DNA of 64,000 nucleotides from Mallotus nudiflorus. Its lineage: Eukaryota; Streptophyta; Magnoliopsida; Malpighiales; Euphorbiaceae. The stretch covers positions 3,431,001 through 3,495,000 of the forward strand of contig CANTUR010000046.1 in assembly GCA_947683625.1 (NCBI GenBank), in the 5' to 3' direction. Numbering within the stretch: the first letter of the stretch is position 1; every line of letters starts with the position of its first letter. The notes below the pieces were generated by a model that had not been told where the DNA came from, did no database searches, and worked only from the letters and a program-made list of their open reading frames with translations. Positions 46,756 to 58,311 of the stretch are shown piece by piece. Position numbers and translations under genes: made by a program.

Positions 46756-48330
46756 TTTGATGCCAAACTAAGTAGGTGCTCACTATGAAATGTCTTATGT
46801 ATTAGCACACTATCATTATGCTTCTTTAACCCTTCTTAATATAGCCTTAATAGATGATCCATAACAAGGTTCTCACTTCCTTTCTTATCTCTCACTTCCC
46901 AATCAAACTTTTAAAGTTTTAAAATCCATTATAAGAGTCTAGGATTTACATTCTTTTTGCTTAGAATATACTTAAGAGCAGCAAGATCAGAATACACAAT
47001 CACTTTTTGCCCCACAAGGTAAGCTGTAAACCTATCAAATGCATAAACAATAGCAAGAAACTCATTCTCCATAGTGGTGTAGTTGATTTGAGCCTCATCA
47101 AGTAGTTTTCTAGCATAGTAGATTTCATAAGGCTCGCCTTCTTTCCTTTATCCCAGAATAGCCCCCACCATAAAATTACTTGCATCACACACTATTTTAA
47201 ATGGTTGCTCCTAATTAGGTGGTTGCAAAATAGGTGTTGAAATAAGAGCTTTCTTCAAGGCATCAAACGAATTAAGATATGCCTTATCAAACTCAAAAAC
47301 AGCTTCCTTAGCAAGTAGTTTTCATAATGGCTTTGCTATCTTGGAAAAATCTTTTATAAACTTTTAATAAAAACTTACATGTCCAAGAAAGCTTCTTATA
47401 TCTTTAATACACTTCAAGGGTGGTAAATGAGCAATAACTTCTATCTTTGCCCTATCAACTTCAATGCCTCTTTTTGATACTGAGTGTCTAATAACAATTC
47501 CTTCTTTTGCCATGAAGTGGTACTTTTCCCAATTCAAGACCAACCCATGCTCAATACACCTATCAAGAAATTTAGATAGATTTTCTAGACAATGGGAAAA
47601 ATTAGTACCATACACACTAAAGTCATCCATAAAAAACTTCTACATAATCATCAAGTAAATAACTAAATATTAAAAATATGCATCTTTGAAAAGTTACGGG
47701 TGCATTGCCAACCAAAAGGCATATACCTAAAAGCAAATGTACCATATGGACATGTAAAAGTAGTCTTAGCTTGGTCTTCAGGATGAATAGGAGTTTGATA
47801 AAACCCACGAAGCCCATCTAGGTAGCAAAATTAAGAGAAATTGGCTAGTCTCTCAAGAACTTGGTCAATAAAAGGCAATGAAAAATTATCTTTTCTAGTT
47901 ACTTTATTTAACTTCCTATAGTCAATACACATATGTCATCCTGTGTTAGTTCTAGTGGGTATTAAGGCATTAGACTTAATATTAACAACAGTTAAGCCTC
48001 CTTTCTTTGGAACAACTTGAATGGGGCTTACCCATTTGCTATCACTAATGGAATATATTATTCCATTATCAAGAAACTTAGTTACCTCCTTCCTCACCAA
48101 CTTTTTAAGAGTTGGATTTAGCTGCCTTTGACCTTCAATGGAAGGATTGGCATTATCCTCTAAAAGGATTCTATGCATACACACTTTTAGTCTAATACCC
48201 TTCAAATCATTTATAGAATTATCAATGGCACCCCTATGACTATGTAACACATCACACAAAGCATCTATATTATTATTAGGCACAAGTGAATTCATAATAA
48301 ATGGAAATTTAAAGTTAAAGTCAAGACATG
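46747..48330 (-). pseudogene. B: reverse transcriptase and RNase H
   Basis: RT entry is open at 47,936-48,295 (SDSKWVSPIQVVPKKGG). The catalytic box is intact: MDDFSVYG at 47,619-47,630, followed by CHFMAKEGIVIRH (47,364-47,630). RNase H is read at about 46,860-47,200 in several frames (MVGAILG, MEKELLAI-like). The last residues before the junction are the HLL-LAS-K stretch after RNase H. Best-preserved RT motif of the Athila copies but frameshifted near 47,700 and 47,940. Confidence 0.8.
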
Positions 48331-48479
48331 CATATCTTATATTTGATAGTAAAGGCTTGAGCTCTAGCTTTCCTTTTTCACATTATTGAGTAGCCTTTGG
48401 ATCATCATCCTTTCTTAAAGATTCAAATCTTGAAGTCCTATGAGGAGAAAGGTATGGAGTTGACTCTAAGGATCTCACA

Positions 48480-49440
48480 CTAGCTTCTTGTATGATGTAT
48501 GGTTCAATAGGGTCTTAACTTAGAGATTCATGTATCACTTCATCAATGCATTCATTTATGATGTCAATTGAGTCAATTCTACTCACCACTTCCATAAGTG
48601 TTGACTCCATTATTTTGAATACATCAAATTCCAAATACTTATTGTTCACCTTTAATGTAATCTTGCCTCTCTTCATGTTAATTATTTCACCTTCCATCCT
48701 AAAAAATGGTCTCCTAAACAAAATCGGGATTTCAAAATCCTCCTTAATTTCTAAGACAATAAAATCTACTAGTATAACAAATTTACCCACCTTAGTTGGT
48801 ACATTTTCAAGAATTCCAAATGGATAAGTTATAGATTTGTTTACCATTAAAAGACATATATTTGATGGCTTAAGCTCTCCTATATCAAGCATTTTATAGA
48901 TGGACACCAATGTCATATAAAGCTTTATTAAAATGAGTATCACCAATGACATAAGGAATAGTAAAATAACCAGGATCCTTAAGCTTTAGTGGAGATTTAA
49001 AATACATAGCTTTAGATTCTTCAATAAGAGAAACTAACCCACAATCTTCAAGCTTGTTCTTATGGCTAATGATATCCTTTAAAAACTTACCTTATGCTAG
49101 CATGTCTCTAATAGCATCCATAAATGGTACGGTAATGCTAAATTCCTTAAGGTAATTAAGGAATTTGCCAAATTACTTATCTAAGCTACATCTAATGAAC
49201 CTTTAAGGGAAAGGAAATGTTTTGAAATCTGCCATAAGTTCATCTTCCTTAAGTGGTATGGCATCTCCCTTTTTACTCTTCTTTATACCCTCAACATTAT
49301 CCTTACTACCAATAACCTCATCACCATTCCCCTTACTAGCTTCAATCTCTACTTTATCATCATTTTCAACCACTCTCTTATTCTTATTAGCAACATTTTC
49401 AACTTCTTTACCACTCTTCAAAATGATTGCTTAGCAAGTC
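48480..49440 (-). pseudogene. B: protease region
   Basis: Charged linker open at 49,203-49,421 (VENVANKNKRVVE...). The active-site segment at about 48,915-48,935 reads Y-D-I-G then jumps to SIYKMLDIG: about 25 bases holding A-S-V-S-L are deleted. The C-terminal half is open at 48,515-48,952 (NVPTKVGKFVILVDF, PILFRRPFF). Confidence 0.75.
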
Positions 49441-49444
49441 TTTT

Positions 49445-50851
49445 TTAGTGCAAACTCCAATTGGCTCAGTAACTTTCCCAAAGGTTTAGAGTTGGAGGAA
49501 GAGGCTTATTGGGCAATTTGGGTTTCAAGGATGTGGTTATAGGTGGCAAGTTATTTAAGTTTGGAGTCAATTTGCTTAAATTGATCCTTATTTTATTTGT
49601 TGATGGTCATTTGTTGGTTAATGAATTGCTCCATGAGGGTTTTAAGGTTGGATTTGGGTTGTGTAAGGTTGAAAGCTTGTCATTTCATAGGAAATCCATG
49701 TGGATTTTATGGTTTAGTGTTTGGGTTAAATGGTGGGTTTAATTAAGAGGATGGATTTGACCATGAAAATCTAGGTTGATTTCTCCATTGAGGGTTATTA
49801 GAGTTGGAGTTCATCCCCATTCTTTGGTTGAAAGCTCCTTACACATAACTCACATCCTCATTAGTACTCATATTACATTGAAAATATGAATGAGATCCTC
49901 CATAAAACTCATAAACAACATTAGTACTTTCTACAAAATTAATTTGAGTTTTACTTACCATCTTAGTGAGAGCATCTACCTTTGCATTCAATAAGTTGAT
50001 GGTGTTAAGCTACAAAACTCCTTTTACTTTTGCCATTGCTGTTTCATCTCCCATGTACCTTTAATATGCAAGTTCTTTAAGTAAAGTAACAGGTTCCCTA
50101 GTTGTTTTATCCATCCATTTTCCACCTAAAGTTGCATTCATAATATTCTTATTCTCATATGTCAACCCATTGTAAAAAATTTGAAGGATCATCCAATCTG
50201 GCAAGCCATAGTGTGGGCATTGCCTTTAAAGTTCCTTGAACCTTTCCTAAGCTATATAGATTGTCTCACTTCCATTTTGCTTGAAATTTGTGATCTCATT
50301 ACGAAACTTAGTAGTCTTGTTTGGTGGAAAATATTTATGAAGAAATTGTTGCTTCAATTGTTCCCATATTGTTATTGATTCACTTGGCAAATTAGTAAGC
50401 CAAAGTTGTGTTTTATCCTTGACTAAAAATGGGAAAAGTCTAAGCCTTATGGCATCATTAGTCACTCCATTGATATTAAAGGCTGCACACACATTAAGGA
50501 AAGTCAATATATTAGCATAAAGGGTCTCTCCTTATAAACCTCCAAATTAATTATTTTGCACCATTTGAATGATGCTTGGCTTGATTTTAAAGTTATTATT
50601 AGTAATAGATTGAGCCATAATCCCACCAAAACTTCCAGTGATGTCGAGCATAGAAAAATCACCTAACGTTCAACCATATTACTCAATTCCCTTTGATTTA
50701 CTCTTATATGTCTTTGTTCCCTATGTAAAGCATATAAAGTCAATTCAATTTCAGGATCAAAGTAAAGAGTATTATCACCAGCACTTCTAATAAGCGTTAT
50801 AGAGAGTAAAATCAAATAATCACAATAAAGTGAATAATAAACTATAAACAC
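49445..50851 (-). pseudogene. B: gag
   Basis: Begins near 50,851 (RSAGDNTLYFDPEIELTL at about 50,790). The capsid core is open at 50,247-50,507 (NINGVTNDAIRLRLFPFLV, WLTNLPSESITIWEQL). The zinc knuckle is YEFYGGSHSYFQC (about 49,900), both leading Cys replaced by Tyr as in D. Tail to about 49,500. Confidence 0.8.
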
Positions 50852-50918
50852 AAATACAAAATTAAAGCTTAAAACAACTTTTCTCTACCCTAAGTTAATA
50901 AAAATTGCCAAAAAAAAT

Positions 50919-50936
50919 TCCCCAACAACAGCGCCA
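50919..50936 (-). other. B: primer binding site (tRNA-Asp type)
   Basis: Minus strand TGGCGCTGTTGTTGGGGA, close to the Athila site TGGCGCCGTTGCCGGGGA; 8 bases inside the LTR. Confidence 0.85.
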
Positions 50937-50944
50937 AAATTTGA

Positions 50945-52394
50945 TGCAGGTCAAAAGTAATACCCTAGTCTCTAAGACTTAAAATAAAGTAAACAGGGTG
51001 TCAAACATTGAGAATTCTAAGTAAATTTTGTATTAACTGGACAAATACTTAGATAGATAGGCAAACGATATTAAAATGGTATTAATTTATTATAATTAAC
51101 TTAAAGTTACTAATTACTAACTACAAAAATTAAATAGACTATACTAATCATGATTTTAAGCAATGTATGATAGAATTAAAAATCAAAATTAATCAAGAAC
51201 TTTAAAGGTCAACAACATGTAAAATTTCATGCGTTGATTAGAGAATAAGCTAATGATCCTTAAAAATAATTCTCATTGGTAATTAAGAGCATTTTCATTT
51301 AGAGTCTATACACACTCTCGTGAAATTGCAGAGATAAAAAAACCATTAAATTATATGCTAATTCTTTATCCCCTTAAAGTGAATTTTTTGTCCCCAAGTA
51401 CTTTCCTAACCTGTAAGTATTTTCAATTGCATTTACACCAATTTTTCCCAATTCTCATTATGAACAATTGAGTATGAAGTTATATATGTTGATCAAGCAT
51501 ACATAAGACAATTCAAAACTCAATTAAAATTAAATCAATCATGAACCATAAAAGATAAAAATGTAGTTCATAGATTAATTCATCATTGTAGTTCTATATA
51601 CAAAGACTTAGGCAAAATACATAATGCTCAATATCAAAGAATAACAAAGAAGTATTATAAACATCAAGTAACTAAAATAAAACAAAGGAGAAAGGATTGT
51701 GTAGATAAAACCCTTTAATGCTCTCCAAGAAGTTACTTTGATTATGGTAAATCCTCTTAATATCTTCCTTTAATTCCTTGGATATATCTTTGAACACTAA
51801 ACACTTTAAATCTTTCAATAAAACTAATAATGTTATAACTTTTTAATATGATACTAAGTGTTTTTTAATGCTTTTTAATACCCATAAGAGAGCCAATCTT
51901 CATGTATTTATAGGCTTCTTGGCATCCAAATTCATGCCTCTTTAAATGAGAGTAAAAATGAAAAGGTACATTAAAGAGGTGTAAGGGACGAGTCATCACC
52001 ACTGTGTCGACTCGGCACAAGATGTCTCTGTCATGACTTAGCACAAGTGTGATGAGTCAACATAGTCTCTTCCTTATAATTGTGGTTCGTGATGACTCGG
52101 CACATGCATGATGACTCAGCACCAAAACTTACTATCATGACTTGGAACCACTATGACAAGTCGGCATACTCCATTGATCATTGTCTTGGTCTTTCTCAAA
52201 TCTTTCTTCATTCCAAGGCAATCAAATTCGAATTTAAGCATAATATTAGCATAAAAGAACCTAAAAATCACCCAATTAACATAAAAGCATATAAATAACA
52301 ACAATAACATAATAATTAAACATAATGCAAATGCAAACTAAAGAAAAAGTCACCAAAATGAACCTAAATGTCTATGTTAGTTTGTGTATTATCA
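50945..52394 (-). repeat. B: 5' LTR
   Basis: 1,450 bp, minus strand TGATAATACACAAAC to GACCTGCA. Inverted homolog of 42,165-43,604. Carries five or more GATGACTCGGCAC/GTGATGAGTC motifs at 51,985-52,170. Confidence 0.85.
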
Positions 52395-52399
52395 CCTCC
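52395..52399. repeat. Target-site duplication, right copy (CCTCC)
   Basis: Partner of 32,124-32,128. It directly follows the TGATAATACAC end (minus strand) of B's LTR. Confidence 0.75.
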
Positions 52400-54515
52400 A
52401 TCTTTGGCTTTAAAGGAAGTGAATTGACTCTTATCTCTCGTCATATGCCTTAAACATATACTATCTAGGTACCATTAACTTTTAGTCTTTATGGACTTCA
52501 AGCACACTTACAAATAATATATTTAAAAACCTTCAAAGGAAGTAATTGTAAGTGTACTCTTCTATAGAAGCATATATTGCTAGCGTGACCTTTGATCATG
52601 CAATATAAACATTCAACATTTGAAAACCCATTTCTTCTAGGTGTATAATAGTGTCTACCATTTTAATGTTGTGCATATCTCCTAAATTATGCATGAAAAT
52701 TTTAAGGATACATTCTAGATTAATTATATGTTATAGAGTGCATGTCAGACATACTATCATAATGATGGGGGTTATATGATTTAAGAGCATGCCTTGTGGG
52801 ATTTCTTCTAGTGTACATGTAAACGTGCTTAGGTTGAGGTCTTTTGGCTTGTTCCTTACACCTTTGATTCAAGAATTATTTAGTCTTAAGAGACTTGACT
52901 CTTATTATTTGAGACTTTTTAGCTTTGAGAACTTAGGTCTCAATAGGTTTAGAAGTAGAAGGAGAAGAATCATATGTAGCTTTAATAAATTAGATATATG
53001 ATGATGATAAAGAAGAGGTTCCATTGGTATATCCATGTCCATAGGTGCTCTTAGAGAGTCTTTAGGATTCAAGAGGACTATCTAAAGTCTCTTTTCCCTT
53101 TTTGAACTTAGAAATAAAATTCTTTAAATCTAGTACTTCTTTAGAAAGCTTTAGATTTTCATTATTTGCTTTCTTGAGTTCTTCCTTCAAAGAAGTAGAA
53201 GATTTTAAATTGTTCACAAGTTTTTCATTTGATAAAACAAGTTTTGATAAATCATTTTTCAAATTCTTAAATTCCTCATATATATTTGAGATCTCATGCT
53301 TGTAGAGCTTTTTCTTAAAGAATAAGCTCTTACATCTAAGCATGTGTTTTCTCACAATAAAGCTCTCATCATCATCATCATCACCACCATCATCATCATC
53401 ATTATTACAATCATCACAAGGGAGTCAGAAGTATATGGTGCCTCATTATTGCCTTCAAGTACTATAAAGCAAAGGTTGTCCACTTTTTATTGCTCCTCCT
53501 CCTTTTCTAATTCGAAGGAGTCATCTTATAAAGCTTTAAATTCCTTCTTCTTATCCTTTGCTCTTAAATTTCAACCTTGGGTACTCATTTCTTATATGTC
53601 TTAGTTTCTTGCATTCATAGTAAGTTGCCTTCATATTTTTCTTACTTTCAAACTTTTTATTATATTTTTGCCTAAGAAGTTTTTTTCTCTTTAAGAACTT
53701 CTTAAATCCTTTAGTGATATTAGCTATTTCATCATCCTCTTCACTAGAGTTAATAAGACTATCTTCTTCTCTTACTTCTTGTATTGCTTTTAAGGTAATC
53801 CCTTTCTTCTTCTCTTTTTTCTTATATATTTCATCTTCCCATTGGTTTAAAGTGAGTTCATGTGTTAGCAACTTTCCCATTAAATTATCGATGGAAAGTT
53901 TAGAAAAGTCATAAGCTTCCTCTATTAAAGTGACTTTAGATTCCTAATCCTTTTTAGATAGGATTTTTAGAATCTTAGTGTTCACTTCCTCCCTTAAGTA
54001 GTTCTTGCCAAGTTTCTTCAAAGTTGTGGGGAGTGCATTGAGCCTATTTGTCATTTTGGTGATGGGATCTTAAAGTTTGATGTTGAATAGCTTATACTCA
54101 TAAATATGAAGTTGAACCTTCTTACTTCTAACTTGCACATTGCCTTCAAAGTGGTTCTCTAAAGTCTACCATATTTCCTTGGCCAATTGACAATGTTGCA
54201 CTTTACCTCCTTCTTCCCTTGACATAAAGGGAAGTAGGGTGGTTATTACCTTCTTGTTATTGTGGTTAGCTTCCTTTTAGTTTTATGACCATTGACATCT
54301 ATCAATAGTGAACTTTACATTCTCCACCTTTACTTTAGGAGCTTTCCAACCATCCAATGTAACATCCCACAACCTGATTGGATCGCTATCAAGATATAGC
54401 TCCATTTTAAATTTTCAATTTGGGCAATCTCTACCATCAAAGAAAGGTCTTAGACAAGAAAAGTTTATGATTTCACTCCCTATGATTTTAGCTTCTTATA
54501 ATGAATTTTCAAGAA
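52400..54515 (-). pseudogene. SIRE copia: gag and protease
   Basis: Gag is seen from about 54,500 leftwards in broken frames. The open piece 53,551-53,880 has MGKLLTHELTLNQWEDE, an acidic run and a decayed zinc knuckle YECKKLRHIRNEYP (two Cys now Tyr). 53,062-53,355 is a coiled-coil-like spacer typical of SIRE gag (KKANNENLKLSKEVLDLK). The protease end, WYLDSICLRHMTRDKSQF, is at about 52,400-52,475; it continues at 32,128 after the insertion. Confidence 0.8.
53362..53412. repeat. (ATC)n microsatellite in SIRE gag
   Basis: ATCATCATC-type run with CACCACC interruptions; on the coding minus strand it would give an Asp-rich run. Confidence 0.85.
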
Positions 54516-54520
54516 GTTAG

Positions 54521-54532
54521 TCTCTAATACCA
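54521..54532 (-). other. SIRE copia: primer binding site (tRNA-iMet type)
   Basis: Minus strand TGGTATTAGAGA, close to the copia site TGGTATCAGAGC; two bases inside the LTR end. Confidence 0.8.
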
Positions 54533-54534
54533 AT

Positions 54535-55777
54535 TGCAAAAGGCCCTAAAAATGGGGTGAATATAGCAATTTGAGAATTTTAAAAGAGATTAACAAATAA
54601 TCAAATAAATGAATAAAAGGAAAGAAATAAGAGTATAATAATTTAAGGAGTTCAAATCAAATCAATCCTATGTCTCTACCTGAATTCCTAAGTTAGAATT
54701 TTTAACCACCCACTAATCTATTAATAAGATTTATTACAAAGGTGTTTTACCTTGGCTGACACCAAACCTTACAAATAAGAGTTTTTATTGGCTAAACTCA
54801 AACCAAACCAAACCAAAGTTATTTTAACTAGCAAACACTTAAACCAAACCAATAGAATTACTCCTCAATTACCTTCTATTCGAACATAAGAAATAGATAA
54901 AGAAGAGGCCTAACTCTATCACTCAACCAACATTAACAATAAATGCAATAAACAAGAATTTGAGAGCTTTAGAATAGCTAAGAATAATAATGAATGCTCT
55001 TTCAAAGTGTGTAACTTCTTAAATGAAGTTTTCAAATGCATATATATAGTTAAGGCTTGAATTCTAAATGTTGGAAGTAATTAATTTCATCCCTAACCTT
55101 ATTCTTCTTCTTCATTAAATGCACTTTTAGCTTTTTTCAAGAATTTAGCATGTCACAATCATAATGGAGCACGTCACAGTCATAATCCTTAATTGAATTA
55201 ATTGTTGGAGCAGTCAAGTGACCATTGTGCTCTTACTAGGTGGATCATGACTATTGGTCATGGTCATGACTTGGACTATGAGCACCTCTACCTTCTTTAG
55301 TCTTTGAGTTCAGTTAAGGTTCATGGTCATGATGATAACTCATAAGTCTAGTCAAGAGTATGATCACGGTCATGATCATGCTCGTGAGGACCACTAGTCC
55401 TTTTACCACTTGAAGGTTGATTGGCTCATGCTTATGATAAAGTTTTGTGATAATGGTCATGGGATGGTGACAATCGTGATAGAAAGTAGAGGACCATTGG
55501 GCTCTTATTCAATTGAGGCTCTCTTAGTCATACTTGTGATGTTGGACCATGAGCATAGTCAAGGGTGTAATCACGATCCTCACCTAGACCATGAGCACCA
55601 TTGCCTGCAAACTTTTTTAAGGTTTCTAATCTTATGATTGAAGTCTCAATTATAACCTAAACTATGACCCTAGTGCATCGTACATTTTGCTTGACTTTTC
55701 AAGTGTTTCCTTCCTATTTAACTAATGGACACATAAACAAACTTAATTTACACTTCAAAATTATGTTGTTAAAATCA
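54535..55777 (-). repeat. SIRE copia: 5' LTR
   Basis: Minus strand ends CCTTTTGCA; near this end the GGGCC...GGGGTGAATA type of sequence is usual in SIRE-like LTRs. The far edge is tentative, set where TTTTGATTTTAACAACATAA (minus) begins, and could extend to about 55,840. At 55,250-55,610 it has several GGTCATGATCATG quasi-palindromes. Confidence 0.65.
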
Positions 55778-56726
55778 AAATGAGGTTAGATGAAGCCCTA
55801 ATCTTGCTAAATGGCTAATATATATAATTCACACTCTCTTCATCTTATTTGAAAATTGAATTTTTTACATCCCTTAATTTTAGTTTTGTCAACAGTTTAG
55901 CTTTTTCGTTAAAATTTTCCAATTAGTATCTTATTGACTAAAACATTATTCTCCTTCTACTTTATAAAAACTAAACATTTTAATAAATAAACTTTTAACT
56001 TTACTTGTATTTTTTAATTATTTTATTTTTTGTTTTTTTTATTTTTTAATTATAATAAACAAATTTTTATTTGTATTTTATTTTAGTTAAATTATAATTT
56101 TTTATTCTTTAAATAAATGTAAAGATAAATTTTATATTTTTATTTTTATTTTATTTTTTAATAATAATAGTTTAATTTTTTAACTTAGTTTATTTTAATA
56201 ATATTCAATATATTTTTTTCAAATTTAATGTATAAGTAAAAAATAAAATTTTAAATTAAAAAAGTAAATCTAACATTAAAAAGGGGCATTTAAGTCAATA
56301 TATTGCTTAAAAAACCTGGTGGAAACACCATTTAAATTTTTTTTTTTTGCAAGTTCAGACATCTAAATGTAAAAAAAAAAATTATTTAAACACTAAAATA
56401 GAAAATGTTAAAAAAATTTGGACACCATTTATGTGTGTGTGTTTATATATAGAAAGCTTAAATTATTATATGTTATAAAGTAAAAATCATTTATTGATTA
56501 ATTTGTATGAAGTATTTATATTTTATTCTAAACTAGAATTTTTTCTACTTAAGATGATGATGATGATGATTCTAATGACCAATAAATTTTAAATTAATAA
56601 AAATATGTTTTGGGAACTCTATTATTTAGATTACTAAAGTTATTAATATACAATTGTCATTATATTTTTTTATATAGCATTATTATTATTATTTCTATTG
56701 TTATTAATATTATTATTGTTATATGT
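55778..56726. other. AT-rich stretch, nothing recognised
   Basis: Very AT-rich with poly-A/T runs and no convincing frame. Probably remnant target DNA plus the U3 start of element E's LTR, whose TG end I could not place. Confidence 0.5.
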
Positions 56727-56753
56727 TGTGTGTGTGTGTGTGTATATTTATAC

Positions 56754-56828
<75 letters not shown>

Positions 56829-56844
56829 TATATATATATATATA
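56727..56844. repeat. (TG)n-(TA)n-(CA)n-(TA)n compound microsatellite
   Basis: TG run to 56,742, TA run about 56,759-56,815, CA run to 56,828, TA run to 56,844. It ends just before the probable transcribed part of E's LTR. Confidence 0.95.
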
Positions 56845-58129
56845 GTTTAAAGCCCGAGACCCAGTCAACCCCTATCTCCTTACCCTTTTTTCTTTCAATC
56901 TTTCCCATTTCTTTCCCTCTTTCTCTCACTGCCTTCTTTTTCCAACAACCACCGCCTGCTTCTTTCTTGTTCTTGTTGTCTTCCTTCATTTCCAGTAACA
57001 ACATCAGTGACAGCAACCACAACAACAACAACAACAGCATCAGTGACAGCAACCATAACAATAGCATAAATAACAGCAACAGTAATAGCATTAGTGACAA
57101 TAACAACAACAGCCTCCCTGACTTAGAATTCTGCTTTAGGTGACTTCTAAGTCAGTTTAGTTGATTTTGTTACGTTAATTTTATGTTGTTTGTTAGTTAA
57201 TGATTAGTTGTTTATTAGTTATTTTGTTTATTTTAATTTTTTGTTAATTAATATAATGTTTGATTATTTAATAAATACTGGGTTTGAAGGTTTGGTGATG
57301 CTTTGCTCTCGGACACCTCCAGTATATTTGGATTAATATTTATTAAATCATTAGGGCCAATGGTCTGGTGATTCTTTAATCTTAAACACTGCCAATGATA
57401 TTAGATTAAGTGATGTGACTATGGCTATTCATCCTGGTGATGCTTTGCTCTCAAGATCTAGCAGTCTTGGATATAAGTGAGTCGATTGACTGTTAAAATT
57501 GAGAATTCAGGTTCTACCTAGTTTTTATAATGAAATGTTTTAAAAAGCATTTAAATATTGATTTCTTTCCTTTTAAAAAAATGGGTTTCTTATATATATA
57601 CCAAAGAATTTGAATAAAATTATAAATATATTATATTTTCATAAAAACTTATTTTAAAGGAAATTTTCAAACCGCATTCATTTCTTTTATTAGCTTACTC
57701 AGTGAGATCTGACTCCTTTCAATTTATTTTTTTCAGGATTTTGATAGTCTTTTGTTAGGCCTACTTCTCTACGTCGTGTAGTTTCTTCACCGGCTATCTT
57801 TTGTAGGTATATATAGTTGTATTTGTATTAGTATCTTTGTACCATAGTAGAGAATTGTATAACTGTGTATTTTAAGTTAAATATTATGTATTGAGATTTA
57901 TGTACTTAGATAATATTTTATATAATTTATGATGTTTATTTTATGCATCATGATATTATGGTTTAATTAAATTGAGAAAAATCAGTTTGATAATGTGCAT
58001 TATGATTTAATTATTTTTTTATGAGGTTTTAAAGTGAAATATTATGTGTTTTTCTTTTAAGGCTTACTATAGGTTTCGGTAGCTTTATGCCTAGTGCCAG
58101 TCATGTGCCCCTGAGTTCGGGTCGTGACA
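56845..58129 (+). repeat. E: 5' LTR (R-U5 and part of U3; 5' edge unknown)
   Basis: Ends GGGTCGTGACA at 58,129, typical for Tekay. A pyrimidine-rich stretch (56,870-56,970) follows the TA run as expected of the transcribed leader. The CAA/CAG-rich run at 57,000-57,110 gives long low-complexity frames without meaning. A TGTCACGACCC start was not found upstream. Confidence 0.65.
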
Positions 58130-58133
58130 AAGT

Positions 58134-58145
58134 TGGTATTAGAGA
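58134..58145 (+). other. E: primer binding site (tRNA-iMet type)
   Basis: TGGTATTAGAGA four bases after the LTR end; two changes from TGGTATCAGAGC. Confidence 0.85.
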
Positions 58146-58311
58146 TTTGGCTCATTTTTCATGCTTTTGATTGATGATGTTTATCTTTTATCATATTACT
58201 ATGGTACTTAGGTTATTATCTATTATTTGTAGATTTTCTTATCCTTAGGATTCTGCATCTATGCCTATTTTCTTATTTGGTTTTAAATTTGGGTTTTCTT
58301 GTCTTTTCATA

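Larger units (their letters stand above)
32129..52394. mobile_element. Composite Athila block D-LTR-C/B
   Basis: D (+, no 5' LTR), a single LTR (42,165-43,604), C (+, cut in RT at 46,746), then B inverted (46,747-52,394). The block lies between two copies of CCTCC in one copia element, which suggests it entered as one unit or grew inside one insertion. The left end is bare gag sequence; the right end is a proper LTR terminus. Confidence 0.7.
46747..52394 (-). mobile_element. Element B: Athila, 3'-truncated, inverted relative to C
   Basis: Minus-strand order LTR, primer site, gag, protease, RT, RNase H, ending just after RNase H at 46,747. 5.65 kb. The segment 47,836-52,394 is the inverted homolog of 42,165-46,746. 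Confidence 0.85.
30659..55777 (-). mobile_element. Outer SIRE-type Ty1/copia element, discontinuous
   Basis: Two pieces, 30,659-32,128 and 52,395-55,777, are halves of one minus-strand element. Joined across the CCTCC duplication they give an uninterrupted reading A-K-D-G-G-N-V-T through the end of protease. RT, RNase H and the 3' LTR would lie left of G, outside the window. SIRE is judged from the gag zinc-knuckle region and the INT-RT linker. Confidence 0.8.

Noticed and set aside
56610..57143. Long frames on both strands across the microsatellite and CAA/CAG-rich region
   Set aside because: Low-complexity translation of TA, CA and CAA repeats within an LTR.
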